A stretch of 64,000 nucleotides of DNA from an uncultured Clostridia bacterium (lineage in GTDB: Bacteria; Bacillota_I; Bacilli_A; RF39; UBA660). The stretch spans positions 1-64,000 of the forward strand of contig CAMUZE010000002.1 in NCBI GenBank assembly GCA_947165135.1, in the 5' to 3' direction. A model generated the notes under the pieces. That model made no database searches. It had not been told where the DNA came from and saw only the letters and a program-made list of their open reading frames with translations. Below, in pieces: positions 1-10,252 of this stretch. Each line of letters begins with the position of its first letter. Position 1 is the stretch's first letter. Made by a program: the position numbers and the translations under genes.

Positions 1-1804
1 AAATAACATTATCATAATCAAGTAATGCTTTTCTTCTATCAAAGTTAAATCCTTCAACTTTCTTTTGAGCAGACTCTATACTATTAGAAATAAATTTATT
101 TGATATTGCTTGATCTTCTTTAATACCTAAATTCATCATTACTGATTTCATTCTGTCAGAACCAAACTTCATCATCAAGTCATCTTCCATAGATACAAAG
201 AATCTTGTAGTACCTGGATCACCTTGACGACCAGCTCTACCACGAAGTTGGTTATCTATACGTCTTGAATCATGTCTTTCTGTACCTATTACAAAAAGTC
301 CACCAAGTTCACGTACGCCTTCTCCTAATTTAATATCAGTTCCACGTCCTGCCATGTTTGTTGCAATTGTAACAGCACCTTTTTTACCAGCGCCTTCAAT
401 AATATGTGCTTCACGTTCATGGTTTTTAGCATTCAATAGTTCATGTTTTATACCAGCTTTGGTTAATAATTGACTTACAAGTTCACTAGTTTCTACTGAA
501 GCAACACCAACTAATACTGGTCTTCCTGTTGCATGTATTTCTTTTACAACTCTTACTACTGCTCTAAATTTACCATTTAAAGATGAATATATTAAATCTA
601 CTTGATCATCACGAATAACTGGTTTATTTGTTGGTATACACACAACATAAGTATTATATATATTTTGAAATTCTTCTTCTTCTGTTTTAGCTGTACCTGT
701 CATACCAGATAATTTATTATACATTCTAAATAAATTTTGGAATGTAATTGTTGCTAAAGTTTTTGTTTCTTCATTAATAGTAACATTTTCTTTTGCTTCT
801 AATGCTTGATGAAGTCCTTCACTAAATTGACGTCCATGCATTAGTCTTCCTGTAAATGTATCTACTATAATAACTTTATCATTTTCAACCACATAATCTA
901 CGTCTTTCTTAAATGCATAATTAGCAGCTAATGCTTTATCCAAATTATGTACCATTACACTATTTTTAATATCAAACAAGTTATCTAAATGAAGAAGTTT
1001 TTCTGCATTGTGTACTCCTTCTTCAGTAAGTGTAACTTTTTTAGTTTTTTCATCTAATACATAATCATCTATTTTTAATGCTTTTGCTACTCTATCTGCT
1101 TCTTTATATACATTAGCAGTTTTGGCAACCCCACCAGATATAATTAATGGTGTTCTAGCTTCATCAATTAAAATTGAGTCAACTTCATCGATAATAGCAA
1201 AGTTTAATCCTCTTTGTGTTCTATTTTCTTTGTGAACAACCATATTATCTCTTAGATAATCAAATCCAAGTTCATTATTTGTTGTATATGTAATATCTGC
1301 ATTATACGCTTCTTGTTTTTCACGTGGTGATTTATCTCTAATATTTATTCCAACTGTTACTCCAAGCAAGTCATAGATAGGACCCATCCATTCAGCATTA
1401 CGAGTTGATAAATATTCATTAGTTGTTATAACATGGACACCTTTTCCCTCAAGAGCATTTAAATAAGCAGGAAGTACCGTTGTTAATGTTTTACCTTCAC
1501 CAGTTTTCATTTCAGCTATGTTGCCTCTATGAATAGCCACTCCACCTATTAATTGAACTCTAAATGGTTTTTCTCCTAATGCTCTAAAACATGCTTCTCT
1601 TGCAAGAGCAAAAGCTTCTACTAATATATCATCTAATGTTTCACCATTTTGTATTCTTTTTTTAAATTCTTCAGTTTTTATTTTAAAATCAGAATCTTTT
1701 ATTTTTTGCATTTCTTCATCTAAAACTTCAATCTGATCTACAATTTTATTAATTCTTTTTAATTCTTTTGTTTCATAATCAAATAAATTTTTAAATAAGC
1801 CCAT
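1..1804 (-). CDS. secA: Preprotein translocase ATPase SecA (C-terminus off the window)
   Basis: Reverse-strand translation [22 protein letters not shown]...[25 protein letters not shown]...[18 protein letters not shown]...[23 protein letters not shown]; runs off position 1. Confidence 0.97.
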   Translation of the reverse strand, partial: MGLFKNLFDYETKELKRINKIVDQIEVLDEEMQKIKDSDFKIKTEEFKKRIQNGETLDDILVEAFALAREACFRALGEKPFRVQLIGGVAIHRGNIAEMKTGEGKTLTTVLPAYLNALEGKGVHVITTNEYLSTRNAEWMGPIYDLLGVTVGINIRDKSPREKQEAYNADITYTTNNELGFDYLRDNMVVHKENRTQRGLNFAIIDEVDSILIDEARTPLIISGGVAKTANVYKEADRVAKALKIDDYVLDEKTKKVTLTEEGVHNAEKLLHLDNLFDIKNSVMVHNLDKALAANYAFKKDVDYVVENDKVIIVDTFTGRLMHGRQFSEGLHQALEAKENVTINEETKTLATITFQNLFRMYNKLSGMTGTAKTEEEEFQNIYNTYVVCIPTNKPVIRDDQVDLIYSSLNGKFRAVVRVVKEIHATGRPVLVGVASVETSELVSQLLTKAGIKHELLNAKNHEREAHIIEGAGKKGAVTIATNMAGRGTDIKLGEGVRELGGLFVIGTERHDSRRIDNQLRGRAGRQGDPGTTRFFVSMEDDLMMKFGSDRMKSVMMNLGIKEDQAISNKFISNSIESAQKKVEGFNFDRRKALLDYDNVI

Positions 1805-1865
1805 ATCATCATCTCCATACAAATTATTATAACAAAGAAAAAAAGAAAAGTGAATAATCACTTTT

Positions 1866-2396
1866 CTAATTGGCCTCTATAATTCCATAATCTCCATCAT
1901 TTCTTTTATAGACAACATTTATCTTGCCTGTATCGACATTTTTAAATACAAAGAATGTATGTCCTAAAAGTTCCATTTGAGTTATAGCCTCTTCTTCATC
2001 AATTGGTTTTAAGAAAACTTCTTTTCTTCTTACAATTGATTGTTCATCTTCTTCAAAATATTCTTCTATTTCTAAATCTGGAACACTAGCACCAGTTTTA
2101 TTCTTTTTTGTAGTTATTTTATCTTTATATCTTCTAAATTGTTTTTCGAGTTTATCAATAACTAAATCTATAGCGGCATATAAATCTTCATTAACTTCTT
2201 CAGCTCTTATATTATATTTTCCGCTCCAAATAGTTACTTCAACTTTTTGTTCTTTTCCTTTCGCAGATATTAAAGCTTTTGCCTCAACTTCATCATTATC
2301 ATCTAAGTATTTATTTACTTTAGATAATTTATTTTTGATGTAGTCATTAATAGCATCAGTAACTTCTAACTTGTTACCACGGATATTGTATTTCAT
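1866..2396 (-). CDS. hpf: Ribosome hibernation promoting factor, long form
   Basis: N-terminal [27 protein letters not shown] plus C-terminal dimerisation domain; next to secA as in other Firmicutes. Confidence 0.93.
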   Translation of the reverse strand: MKYNIRGNKLEVTDAINDYIKNKLSKVNKYLDDNDEVEAKALISAKGKEQKVEVTIWSGKYNIRAEEVNEDLYAAIDLVIDKLEKQFRRYKDKITTKKNKTGASVPDLEIEEYFEEDEQSIVRRKEVFLKPIDEEEAITQMELLGHTFFVFKNVDTGKINVVYKRNDGDYGIIEAN

Positions 2397-2463
2397 ATCA
2401 TTCCTCCTAATATAAGAGTATCATAATTATATATTTTATTCCACAATTTCACAAAAATTTTAC

Positions 2464-2490
2464 AAAAAAAATACACCAAAGTGTATTTTT
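2464..2490 (-). terminator. Rho-independent terminator of the csp gene
   Basis: AAAATACAC-CAAA-GTGTATTTT hairpin with flanking A/T tract. Confidence 0.7.
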
Positions 2491-2491
2491 A

Positions 2492-2713
2492 TTATATGGT
2501 TGTCATAGCAACTTCTTTTACATTAATTGCTTGATTACCTTTAGCTGTTTCTATTAATGTAAATTCTACTATTTCGCCTTCTTTTAAAGTCTTATAGCCT
2601 TCTTGTTCAATTGAAGAATAATGAACAAAGATGTCTTCATCTACTAGTCCTTCATATTCGATAAATCCGTATCCTTTTTCATTATTAAACCATTTCACAC
2701 GACCTCTACTCAT
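2492..2713 (-). CDS. Cold-shock protein
   Basis: [20 protein letters not shown]...[28 protein letters not shown] signature. Confidence 0.95.
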   Translation of the reverse strand: MSRGRVKWFNNEKGYGFIEYEGLVDEDIFVHYSSIEQEGYKTLKEGEIVEFTLIETAKGNQAINVKEVAMTTI

Positions 2714-2799
2714 ATAACACCGTCCCTTCTTAGTTTAATAATAATACTTCTATTTTTTGTGCACAATTAAAAGCATACCCAAAAATTCGACAATATTCT

Positions 2800-2829
2800 T
2801 ACGTTTGTCATAAAATTAAATATTTTTGT
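2800..2829 (+). promoter_or_regulatory. Candidate AgrA-like (LytTR) direct repeats upstream of agrB
   Basis: TACGTTTGT (2800-2808) matches (T/A)(A/C)(C/A)GTTN(A/G)(T/G); imperfect copy TATTTTTGT at 2821-2829; 21-nt period. Confidence 0.45.
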
Positions 2830-2956
2830 CATTAAGTGTTTACTTATTGTTTATTTAATTAGAAATATGTATTTTATACAAATAAAAACTACATTTAAAC
2901 AATTAACAAAAAATTAGTTAATAAATATTCTATTCTATTATAGAGAGGTATCAAGA

Positions 2957-3562
2957 ATGAAAGAGGTAATTGTTAAGGGAATAATGCAAAATATATCAAA
3001 AAATTACAACTATGATGAAATAAAACTTAAGGAAATACGATATGGTATAGAGACAATTTATTTAACAATCACTAAGCTAATTATATTAATTATCATTTCA
3101 TTATTGATCGGAACATTTAAAGAACTATTATTTTTTATATTATTTTACTCAATTATTAGATCAGTGGGATTTGGATTGCACGCCAAAAAAGCTTGGCATT
3201 GTTGGGTATTATCGCTTACTTTATTTACTCTTATACCATTCTTAATCAAAGTGTTAATAATTAAGAGAATAGTTATCAACATTATTTTTCTTATTTGTAG
3301 TATTTTATTTATATTATATGCTCCAGCTGATACAGAAAAAAGACCATTAATTCATAAAAATAAAAGAACAGCATTTAAAATTGGAACATTAATAATAACA
3401 TTGATATATTTTATACTTACTTTTTATATTAATAATGAAATGTGCAATTCGATAATCTTTGCAATAATTATGCAAAGTATAATGATATTACCTATTAGTT
3501 ATAAACTATTAGGCCTAAAGTATGATAACTATAAGAGTTATAAGAAAGGAGGTATAAAATGA
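2957..3562 (+). CDS. agrB: AgrB-family autoinducer peptide processing endopeptidase
   Basis: Multi-TM protein with catalytic H-x6-C (GLHAKKAWHC); stop overlaps an agrD-like ORF. Confidence 0.9.
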   Translation: MKEVIVKGIMQNISKNYNYDEIKLKEIRYGIETIYLTITKLIILIIISLLIGTFKELLFFILFYSIIRSVGFGLHAKKAWHCWVLSLTLFTLIPFLIKVLIIKRIVINIIFLICSILFILYAPADTEKRPLIHKNKRTAFKIGTLIITLIYFILTFYINNEMCNSIIFAIIMQSIMILPISYKLLGLKYDNYKSYKKGGIK

Positions 3563-3675
3563 AACTATTTGCTAGCGTTACTGCTTTTTTAGGAGCATTA
3601 GTTGCTGCTACTGCTAGTGCTGGATGCTTAATATTCTTTATTGATGAACCTGAAATGCCAGAATCATTATTATAA
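3559..3675 (+). CDS. agrD: AgrD-like cyclic autoinducing peptide precursor (38 aa; absent from the ORF track)
   Basis: MKLFASVTAFLGALVAATASAGCLIFFIDEPEMPESLL: amphipathic leader, Cys plus 4 hydrophobics, then the DEPE-MP tail; ATGA overlap with agrB; SD AAAGGAGG. Confidence 0.9.
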   Translation: MKLFASVTAFLGALVAATASAGCLIFFIDEPEMPESLL

Positions 3676-3682
3676 TTAATTT

Positions 3683-3716
3683 AAAAATTTAGCTGAGTTT
3701 TTCAGCTAAATTTTTT
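3683..3716. terminator. Bidirectional terminator between convergent agrBD and agrAC
   Basis: AAATTTAGCTGA...TCAGCTAAATTT hairpin with flanking A and T runs. Confidence 0.8.
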
Positions 3717-4996
3717 ATACATAATTTTGTAATAAAAATATCTTTGTCTATCTTTTGTTCTAAAGATAATTTTTTATTGCTATTAATCATTTTCTTAACA
3801 ATATACAAACCCAAACCTCTATTTTTACCTTTTGTGGAATAATTCTTATTAGATATTTTTTCTATATACACAGTGTTATTAAAAGAGTTTTCTATATCAA
3901 TAATAATATCATTATTTTCTTCATAAACATCAAATAATAATTGCTTCTTTTTACTTGATAATGTTGCTTCTATGGCATTGTCAAATACTATTCCAACTAT
4001 TTTGCAAATCATTGTATATGTTTTATTATCTATCTTTTCTAAATTATTAGATAATTGCTTTGAAATATTTATATTTACTTTTACATTCTTTTTATTAATT
4101 TCATTTAATTTAAAATATATTATTCCTTTAAGACCAGATGGAAGTTTATATATATTTCTAATACCAACTTTTTTAGAATTATATAATTTTATTAATTCAT
4201 CTAATGTATTATTAAATTCTTCGCTGTTTTTATTCTTATAACTTTTTAAAATTAATAAATTATTTAACATTTCATGTCTATTAATCCTATCTTCATCTAT
4301 TCTTTTTTCATAATCATTCATAAAATCTAATAATATTTTTGTTTTCTCTATTTCCTTTAATATTTTTCTTTTATTATTTAAAACGAGTAAAAATAGGAAA
4401 ATAAATATTAGAAGTACAATTATACTGCCTATATAAGCAGTGTAGGATATATTTTTAACATTTCTAAACTCTATTATTACGGTTATTACAAATAAAGAAA
4501 AAATAGCTAGTATCATAACAAATGATTTTTTAAATATATTCAAAATGCTCTTCGCAAGTTTTTGAATATATTTACTACTCGTAATTATACATGTAGGAAG
4601 TGTCATCAACATAGATAACAGAATCTTATACTTAACATTGTGATCTATTACTTGTAGATTTATCAAATCAAAATTAATAACAATAATTGATAATAGTATT
4701 TCTGTTATACAAACCATAATATAGCAGAAACTACCATATATAAATGTATCTAATATATTTTTTCTAAATATAACATATTCTGCAGTAATAATAATTGCGA
4801 AACTAATAAAAGCTCTTAGTGTACTTTGAACATTGTATGTATTCAAAGTAACAATAATTCCACTAAAAATTAATACTAAAATATTTTTAAAGCTTATCTT
4901 GATTTTTTCATTTATAAGTTTTGAAAAGGAATAATTTTGAAATAACACTAACAATGAAGAAGCAAAACTTAATAATGTCCAATCAATCAACTTCAT
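3689..4996 (-). CDS. agrC: AgrC-like membrane sensor histidine kinase (GHKL)
   Basis: N-terminal TM helices, RHEMLNNL phosphoacceptor region, VFDNAIEA N-box, GLGLYIVKKM G-box. Confidence 0.85.
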   Translation of the reverse strand: MKLIDWTLLSFASSLLVLFQNYSFSKLINEKIKISFKNILVLIFSGIIVTLNTYNVQSTLRAFISFAIIITAEYVIFRKNILDTFIYGSFCYIMVCITEILLSIIVINFDLINLQVIDHNVKYKILLSMLMTLPTCIITSSKYIQKLAKSILNIFKKSFVMILAIFSLFVITVIIEFRNVKNISYTAYIGSIIVLLIFIFLFLLVLNNKRKILKEIEKTKILLDFMNDYEKRIDEDRINRHEMLNNLLILKSYKNKNSEEFNNTLDELIKLYNSKKVGIRNIYKLPSGLKGIIYFKLNEINKKNVKVNINISKQLSNNLEKIDNKTYTMICKIVGIVFDNAIEATLSSKKKQLLFDVYEENNDIIIDIENSFNNTVYIEKISNKNYSTKGKNRGLGLYIVKKMINSNKKLSLEQKIDKDIFITKLCIKNLAEKLS

Positions 4997-5708
4997 ATTT
5001 TTCTATCTCCTTTTTATGACTTCTAGTTACCAAATAGTCTTTAGTACTATCATTAAAATATACTAGCATTTCATTCCAGTCAATTTCTTTAACACTTTTC
5101 ATATTTAATATTGTTCCTTTAGCAGAGATAACAAAATAATCCGGTAATAAATTCTTAATCTCATTAATAGTTATATTTTGGTAATACATTTTATCTGTAG
5201 TAACTATTTTTGTACGTCTAGCATCTCTTTGAATATATTTAATACTATTCAAATTAATGTTATAGGCAATATTTTTATATGTATATCTATATACTTTCTC
5301 TTTATTTAACATTCTTAAACATATTTCTATATCTTCCGATAATGGTTTTTCTATTGAATTAATTTTAGGAATAAAATCTAATATCTGTAATCTTTGTTTA
5401 TATACTTCATAATACAATGATTCATGAGCAGTAATAATAATGATTGGACTATTCCAATCATTTGTCTTATTCCTAATTGTTCTTGCGATATCAATTCCAT
5501 CACCACTAGGAAGTTCTAAATCTAAAATATAGATTGATAAATGATCTTTACTATCAATATATTGTATTAACTTTTTATCAAAATCTGAGTATTCATTTAT
5601 TTTAAAGTTAATTTGATTAGACATCATATTACTCATGATTACATCACATATTTTCTTTCTATGTTGCTTATTGTCATCTACTACTACAAAATTTATCATT
5701 TTTTTCAC
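4983..5708 (-). CDS. agrA: AgrA-like LytTR response regulator
   Basis: Receiver MINFVVVDDN...YILDLELPSGDGID and C-terminal LytTR domain; overlaps the kinase by 14 nt. Confidence 0.87.
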   Translation of the reverse strand: MKKMINFVVVDDNKQHRKKICDVIMSNMMSNQINFKINEYSDFDKKLIQYIDSKDHLSIYILDLELPSGDGIDIARTIRNKTNDWNSPIIIITAHESLYYEVYKQRLQILDFIPKINSIEKPLSEDIEICLRMLNKEKVYRYTYKNIAYNINLNSIKYIQRDARRTKIVTTDKMYYQNITINEIKNLLPDYFVISAKGTILNMKSVKEIDWNEMLVYFNDSTKDYLVTRSHKKEIEKYEVD

Positions 5709-5785
5709 CTAGATAATTATAATATAAGAGTATTTCTTTTTCAACAACATAAATTTTATAAATAAAAATAAAACCATTAAAGGTT

Positions 5786-6424
5786 TTATTGAAACTCACT
5801 TACTGATAAAGTATATATGTTTTCAGGATCAATTGCATTGTCTTTATAGTACACTTCAAAATGTAACATTTGATTATCATTATTATCAATTGTTGATTTT
5901 TTACTTGAAGCTATTATTTCACCTTGAGATGCATAGTATCCAACAGTAACTAATACATCGGTAATATTACTATAAACAGTTTTCAAATTATCATTGTGTT
6001 TAATAGTTAATATTTTACCATATATTTCACTATCCTCAATTGAAATAACTTCACCAGCTAAGACTGAAACAACATCGAATTTATCTTTACATACATAATC
6101 AACACCATTATTTTGCATGTAAGTATCACCATATAATATTAAAGATTCTTCTTGTTTTTTTTCATCAGATTCAAAATCATAAAAATATCTACCAACTGTA
6201 ACATTGTCAGTCAAATAAGGTTTAATAATTGATTCATATGTTGGTTCCTGTTTGACAACTGGCATTACATTTCCTTCAAATACATTATCAAGTGTATATT
6301 GATGAATAGGTGATTCATTCAAGAATGTTTGTATTCCAGATAAAACTAATACTACGCTAATAATCATAACTGATATTATACCTAAATACATTGTAGGTAA
6401 TAACACTTTAGAAATTTTTCCCAT
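5786..6424 (-). CDS. M23/LytM-like protein, SpoIIQ-like, metal site degenerate
   Basis: Single TM then LytM fold (VLAGEVISIEDSEIYGKILTIKH...MLHFEVYYKDNAIDPENIY); next to spoIID. Confidence 0.75.
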   Translation of the reverse strand: MGKISKVLLPTMYLGIISVMIISVVLVLSGIQTFLNESPIHQYTLDNVFEGNVMPVVKQEPTYESIIKPYLTDNVTVGRYFYDFESDEKKQEESLILYGDTYMQNNGVDYVCKDKFDVVSVLAGEVISIEDSEIYGKILTIKHNDNLKTVYSNITDVLVTVGYYASQGEIIASSKKSTIDNNDNQMLHFEVYYKDNAIDPENIYTLSVSEFQ

Positions 6425-6461
6425 TTTTCACTCTCCTAAATATAGAGTGAACATTTTTTAT

Positions 6462-7358
6462 TTAATTATGCATTATTTTTACACCAGTATAATAATATTT
6501 CAAAATATCCTCATAGTTATATCCTGCATCTGCCATTGCATTGGCGCCATATTGACTCATACCCACACCATGTCCATATCCTTTTGTTGTTATATATACC
6601 TTTTGATTATCATATTTTATTTCAAAATCAGTTGACCTAAGTCCTAATTTAGTTCTGAAAGTAGTTCCCCTAAATGATTTTTTATTAACTTTTATAGTTT
6701 TAACTCTACCCGTATTATATCTTTCAATTGAAATATTATTTATTTTATCATCTTTAATATTTAATTTACTAAAAAAATCTTTTAATTTTATTTCTTTTGT
6801 ACTTTCTTTGTATGAATATTTACTATCGAAAGAAGAATCTACACTTACTAAATAATCTAACTTCTGTGAAAAAACATTCTCTACATTTTCAGTATATCCG
6901 TTAGAAATAGAGAAATAAAAAGCTATTATAACATCCCCATTGTATGTTAAATATTCCCCTTCAGTAGAATAAACATCTTTTTTTATCTTATTATAATATT
7001 TATTATAATTATTTTTCCATTTATTTTTCATTTCATCGATTGTGATATAACATTGATCCTTTGTTGTAGCAGTAAGATCATATTTATTATTTTTCTTCAT
7101 TTTATATAATGCATATGTTCTAGCGGCAACAGACATAGCTTTTAAGGCCTCATCTTTAAATGAAGCAGGCATTTCGCATGCCACTACTCCAATTACATAG
7201 TTTTCTAAATCAACATTAACTATTTCATCATTTTTTAAAACATTTACTGCTAAGGTATTTGACTTAACTACATTTTCCTCATTTGAGTTTTTTTCTTGTT
7301 TATAACTTGTTATTAGTAAAATTAATACAATAAAAAATACTATGATTCTTATTTTCAT
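6462..7358 (-). CDS. spoIID: Stage II sporulation protein D (SpoIID family)
   Basis: ENYVIGVVACEMPASFKDEALKAMSVAARTYAL and GYGHGVGMSQYGANAMADAGYNYEDILKYYYTG. Confidence 0.92.
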   Translation of the reverse strand: MKIRIIVFFIVLILLITSYKQEKNSNEENVVKSNTLAVNVLKNDEIVNVDLENYVIGVVACEMPASFKDEALKAMSVAARTYALYKMKKNNKYDLTATTKDQCYITIDEMKNKWKNNYNKYYNKIKKDVYSTEGEYLTYNGDVIIAFYFSISNGYTENVENVFSQKLDYLVSVDSSFDSKYSYKESTKEIKLKDFFSKLNIKDDKINNISIERYNTGRVKTIKVNKKSFRGTTFRTKLGLRSTDFEIKYDNQKVYITTKGYGHGVGMSQYGANAMADAGYNYEDILKYYYTGVKIMHN

Positions 7359-7375
7359 AGTATATTTTATTCATA

Positions 7376-7768
7376 TTAAGAATTCAATATTCTTTCTTTT
7401 TCTTTTTCGTATTCTTCTTTTGTTAATACTTTATCATCATATAATTTTTTAATTCGTTCAAGTTCCGTATATTTATTATTTTGTTTATATGATTTAACAT
7501 AACTAGTATTATTTGCTTCATATAATAAATATGCAATTAATGCAATTACACCACTAATTTGATTAATAAACAAGAATACAATTGTCCAAATTAGAATATT
7601 ATCTTTATTTTTTTCTATTTCTTCATCACTCATTTTAGAGTAGTCATTAAATTTAACTCCTCCGATTATAAGAGGTATACCTACTATTAATCCAATTATA
7701 GTTAAAGAGCAAATAACTCCTATAATAATTGAAATAATACCAGCAACTTTTAACAATGTTCTATTCAT
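7376..7768 (-). CDS. Small membrane protein with C-terminal SHOCT-like motif
   Basis: TM segments; LERIKKLYDDKVLTKEEYEKEKERIL. Confidence 0.65.
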   Translation of the reverse strand: MNRTLLKVAGIISIIIGVICSLTIIGLIVGIPLIIGGVKFNDYSKMSDEEIEKNKDNILIWTIVFLFINQISGVIALIAYLLYEANNTSYVKSYKQNNKYTELERIKKLYDDKVLTKEEYEKEKERILNS

Positions 7769-8201
7769 TTATTTCCTCCAATTTATTAATTTTATTGACT
7801 CTTCTTATATGTCTTTCCTCATTAGAATATTCTGTATTTAAAAATGCAGCAACAATTTCTTCAACATTTTCTGTATTTTCTGAAAGTGCAATTACATTTG
7901 CCATATTATGTTCTTTTGTTAAAGCGGCTTCTTTTGCATTTACTACCCTTCCACACCTAATTCCTTTTATTTTATTAGCCGCGATTGACATACCTATTCC
8001 TGTACCACAAATTAAAATTCCATAGTCTGCTTCATGATTATTAATTGCTTTGCATAACTTTTCGGCATAATCTACATAATCTACGCTATCTTCAGTATCG
8101 GTCCCATAATTTATACACGAATATCCGTTATTATGTAGATATTTTTGTATTTTTTCTTTTAATTTTACACCTCTATGGTCATTTGCAATTCCTATTATCA
8201 T
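7761..8201 (-). CDS. rpiB: Ribose-5-phosphate isomerase B
   Basis: IGIANDHRGVKLKEKI...ADYGILICGTGIGMSIAANKIKGIRCG. Confidence 0.93.
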   Translation of the reverse strand: MIIGIANDHRGVKLKEKIQKYLHNNGYSCINYGTDTEDSVDYVDYAEKLCKAINNHEADYGILICGTGIGMSIAANKIKGIRCGRVVNAKEAALTKEHNMANVIALSENTENVEEIVAAFLNTEYSNEERHIRRVNKINKLEEINE

Positions 8202-8203
8202 AC

Positions 8204-8785
8204 TTATTCTCCTATTACGTTTGTATGAGCTAAAATATTATGAATACCTTTTCCATCTTTTCTAATTATCATACAACCAAATGATCCAAACAATAATCCC
8301 ATGTCAATTATTTGTACAACTTCACTGATATTTAGATATGTGGCTTTAGATAAACATAATAGTGTTATTACAGATATTGTTGTTGTAAGTAAACTATTAA
8401 TTATTATTGAATGAATTAATACTTGATATAATTTTGGTCTTTCATTATTGTCATCAACCATTCTAATTTTTAACATTTTTTTACCAAGTGTTTGACCTTT
8501 ATTTAGATATTGAAAACCTACAAAGTATATAGCACCTACTACTAAATTAATTATAGTAATATTAACACCTAATTTTGTCATTGCATATGAATTATCAATT
8601 ATTTCATCTGATGCACTATCATTCAAACTAGTTTTAACTGATTCAATATACTTATTATATTCTTCCATATACTTATCATAATTTGGATTTAAAATTGGCA
8701 CTCTAGCAAATAATGAAGCAATTAATGCAACTATTACGTAATCAACTATATATGCACAAAATCTTTTTCCTGTAACTTTTTTCAT
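8204..8785 (-). CDS. RDD-family membrane protein
   Basis: KRFCAYIVDYVIVALIASL... N-terminal RDD motif; 3-4 TMs. Confidence 0.8.
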   Translation of the reverse strand: MKKVTGKRFCAYIVDYVIVALIASLFARVPILNPNYDKYMEEYNKYIESVKTSLNDSASDEIIDNSYAMTKLGVNITIINLVVGAIYFVGFQYLNKGQTLGKKMLKIRMVDDNNERPKLYQVLIHSIIINSLLTTTISVITLLCLSKATYLNISEVVQIIDMGLLFGSFGCMIIRKDGKGIHNILAHTNVIGE

Positions 8786-8794
8786 ATTTCACTC

Positions 8795-10216
8795 CTACTT
8801 CTTAAATATTGATAATATTCCCTTTTTTCTTTTTACTATACCCTCATGTCTATAATTGCCATTAATGTTTTTATAAACAGAGTTTGCAAGATTAAATACA
8901 GTTCCTTCTTCTAATGTATAATTATTCTTTGTAATACTAGGATCTGCCACAATAACTGGTGCTCTAACAGAAAAGTTAATCTTACAAAGTTCATGTTTAT
9001 TATTATATAATTCTTTTTCTAATCCGTAAAGAGAAGAAATAAATAATCCTATATTATTTTGACTTGTATAACCATATAGTATTCCAATAACATTATCTAT
9101 TTTAGAAAGTCTATCTTTAATCTCTTCTACTGTTTTACAATCATCTATTTCATAATTAACTATTACTAGTTCTTCTTTTAATGAAACTATTGTATTTAAT
9201 AAAATATTTCCATCATATATAAATCCATTATCAGTAGGCATATATTTAATGCTTTCTTCATATGTGTTTCTAAGTCCAGTTAAATATTTATTTATTTCTG
9301 GACAATATTCTTGTTTTGCCATAACCATACATTTAGCATTTATTGTCTTTATTGAATTTAACATATATGTAGATGAAACTGCATAATTATACATAGATGG
9401 AATATTAACATTATCACATTTAATAGGAAATAATGAATAAAATCTTATAGTTCCTAAGTTTAATTTTCTATATTTTTGTTCAATTAACTCCTTAGTGAAA
9501 GGAGTAACATCTATATTTGAATAATTAAAGAATAATATACTATCATTATCGTTTAAAGTTGTTCCATTATTCAAAGCAAATGTTCTTACATCTTCTGGTT
9601 TAGTTTTAGTATCATATAATACTTCTACCTTCTTTGAAACATCTTTCCATTTTTCTCCCGAATCAGCAATAAATAATTTCATAAAATCTTTATAGAATAA
9701 TTGATTATTTGCTCCAGATACAATTCCAACTTTAAGATTATTACCAAGTTCATAATTTAAAGTATTCATACTTTTTTCAATATATCTATAATCATTCAAT
9801 GATTTTTGATTCAAAACTAAGTGAACATTTATAGGAATTTTAGTTCTTTCTATAATTTCTTTTAAGAATACAACTAATTGTAAAATAGTATTCTCATTAT
9901 CCCAATAACATATTACATGGATTTTTGAACTTTTAGTATTTAATTGTCCAATAATATAATTGAGTAGCTCATTATTCTTATAGCTTTCATCGTTTATTGA
10001 ATTATTAACAATACTATATGTTAGTTCTTCACCAATGCCTATGCTAAATCTCCTATAACCTGTCTTATAATCTAGGTCACCACTGTTTATTGACCCAAAC
10101 AAGCAAGTTTTAGTAAGTTTATCCATATTGGGCATTAAATTTTCAGAATATACATTATATGAATCTCTTTGTTCTACGCCAAAACCATTTATTAACATCA
10201 AAATATTTTTTTTCAT
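8795..10216 (-). CDS. Alkaline-phosphatase/iPGM superfamily-like protein, possibly inactive
   Basis: MLINGFGVEQRDSYNVYSENLMPNMDKLTKTCLFGSIN resembles the superfamily N-terminus with a non-canonical metal ligand. Confidence 0.5.
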   Translation of the reverse strand: MKKNILMLINGFGVEQRDSYNVYSENLMPNMDKLTKTCLFGSINSGDLDYKTGYRRFSIGIGEELTYSIVNNSINDESYKNNELLNYIIGQLNTKSSKIHVICYWDNENTILQLVVFLKEIIERTKIPINVHLVLNQKSLNDYRYIEKSMNTLNYELGNNLKVGIVSGANNQLFYKDFMKLFIADSGEKWKDVSKKVEVLYDTKTKPEDVRTFALNNGTTLNDNDSILFFNYSNIDVTPFTKELIEQKYRKLNLGTIRFYSLFPIKCDNVNIPSMYNYAVSSTYMLNSIKTINAKCMVMAKQEYCPEINKYLTGLRNTYEESIKYMPTDNGFIYDGNILLNTIVSLKEELVIVNYEIDDCKTVEEIKDRLSKIDNVIGILYGYTSQNNIGLFISSLYGLEKELYNNKHELCKINFSVRAPVIVADPSITKNNYTLEEGTVFNLANSVYKNINGNYRHEGIVKRKKGILSIFKK

Positions 10217-10252
10217 ATAATTATTCCTCCTACTCCTATTATATATTATACT

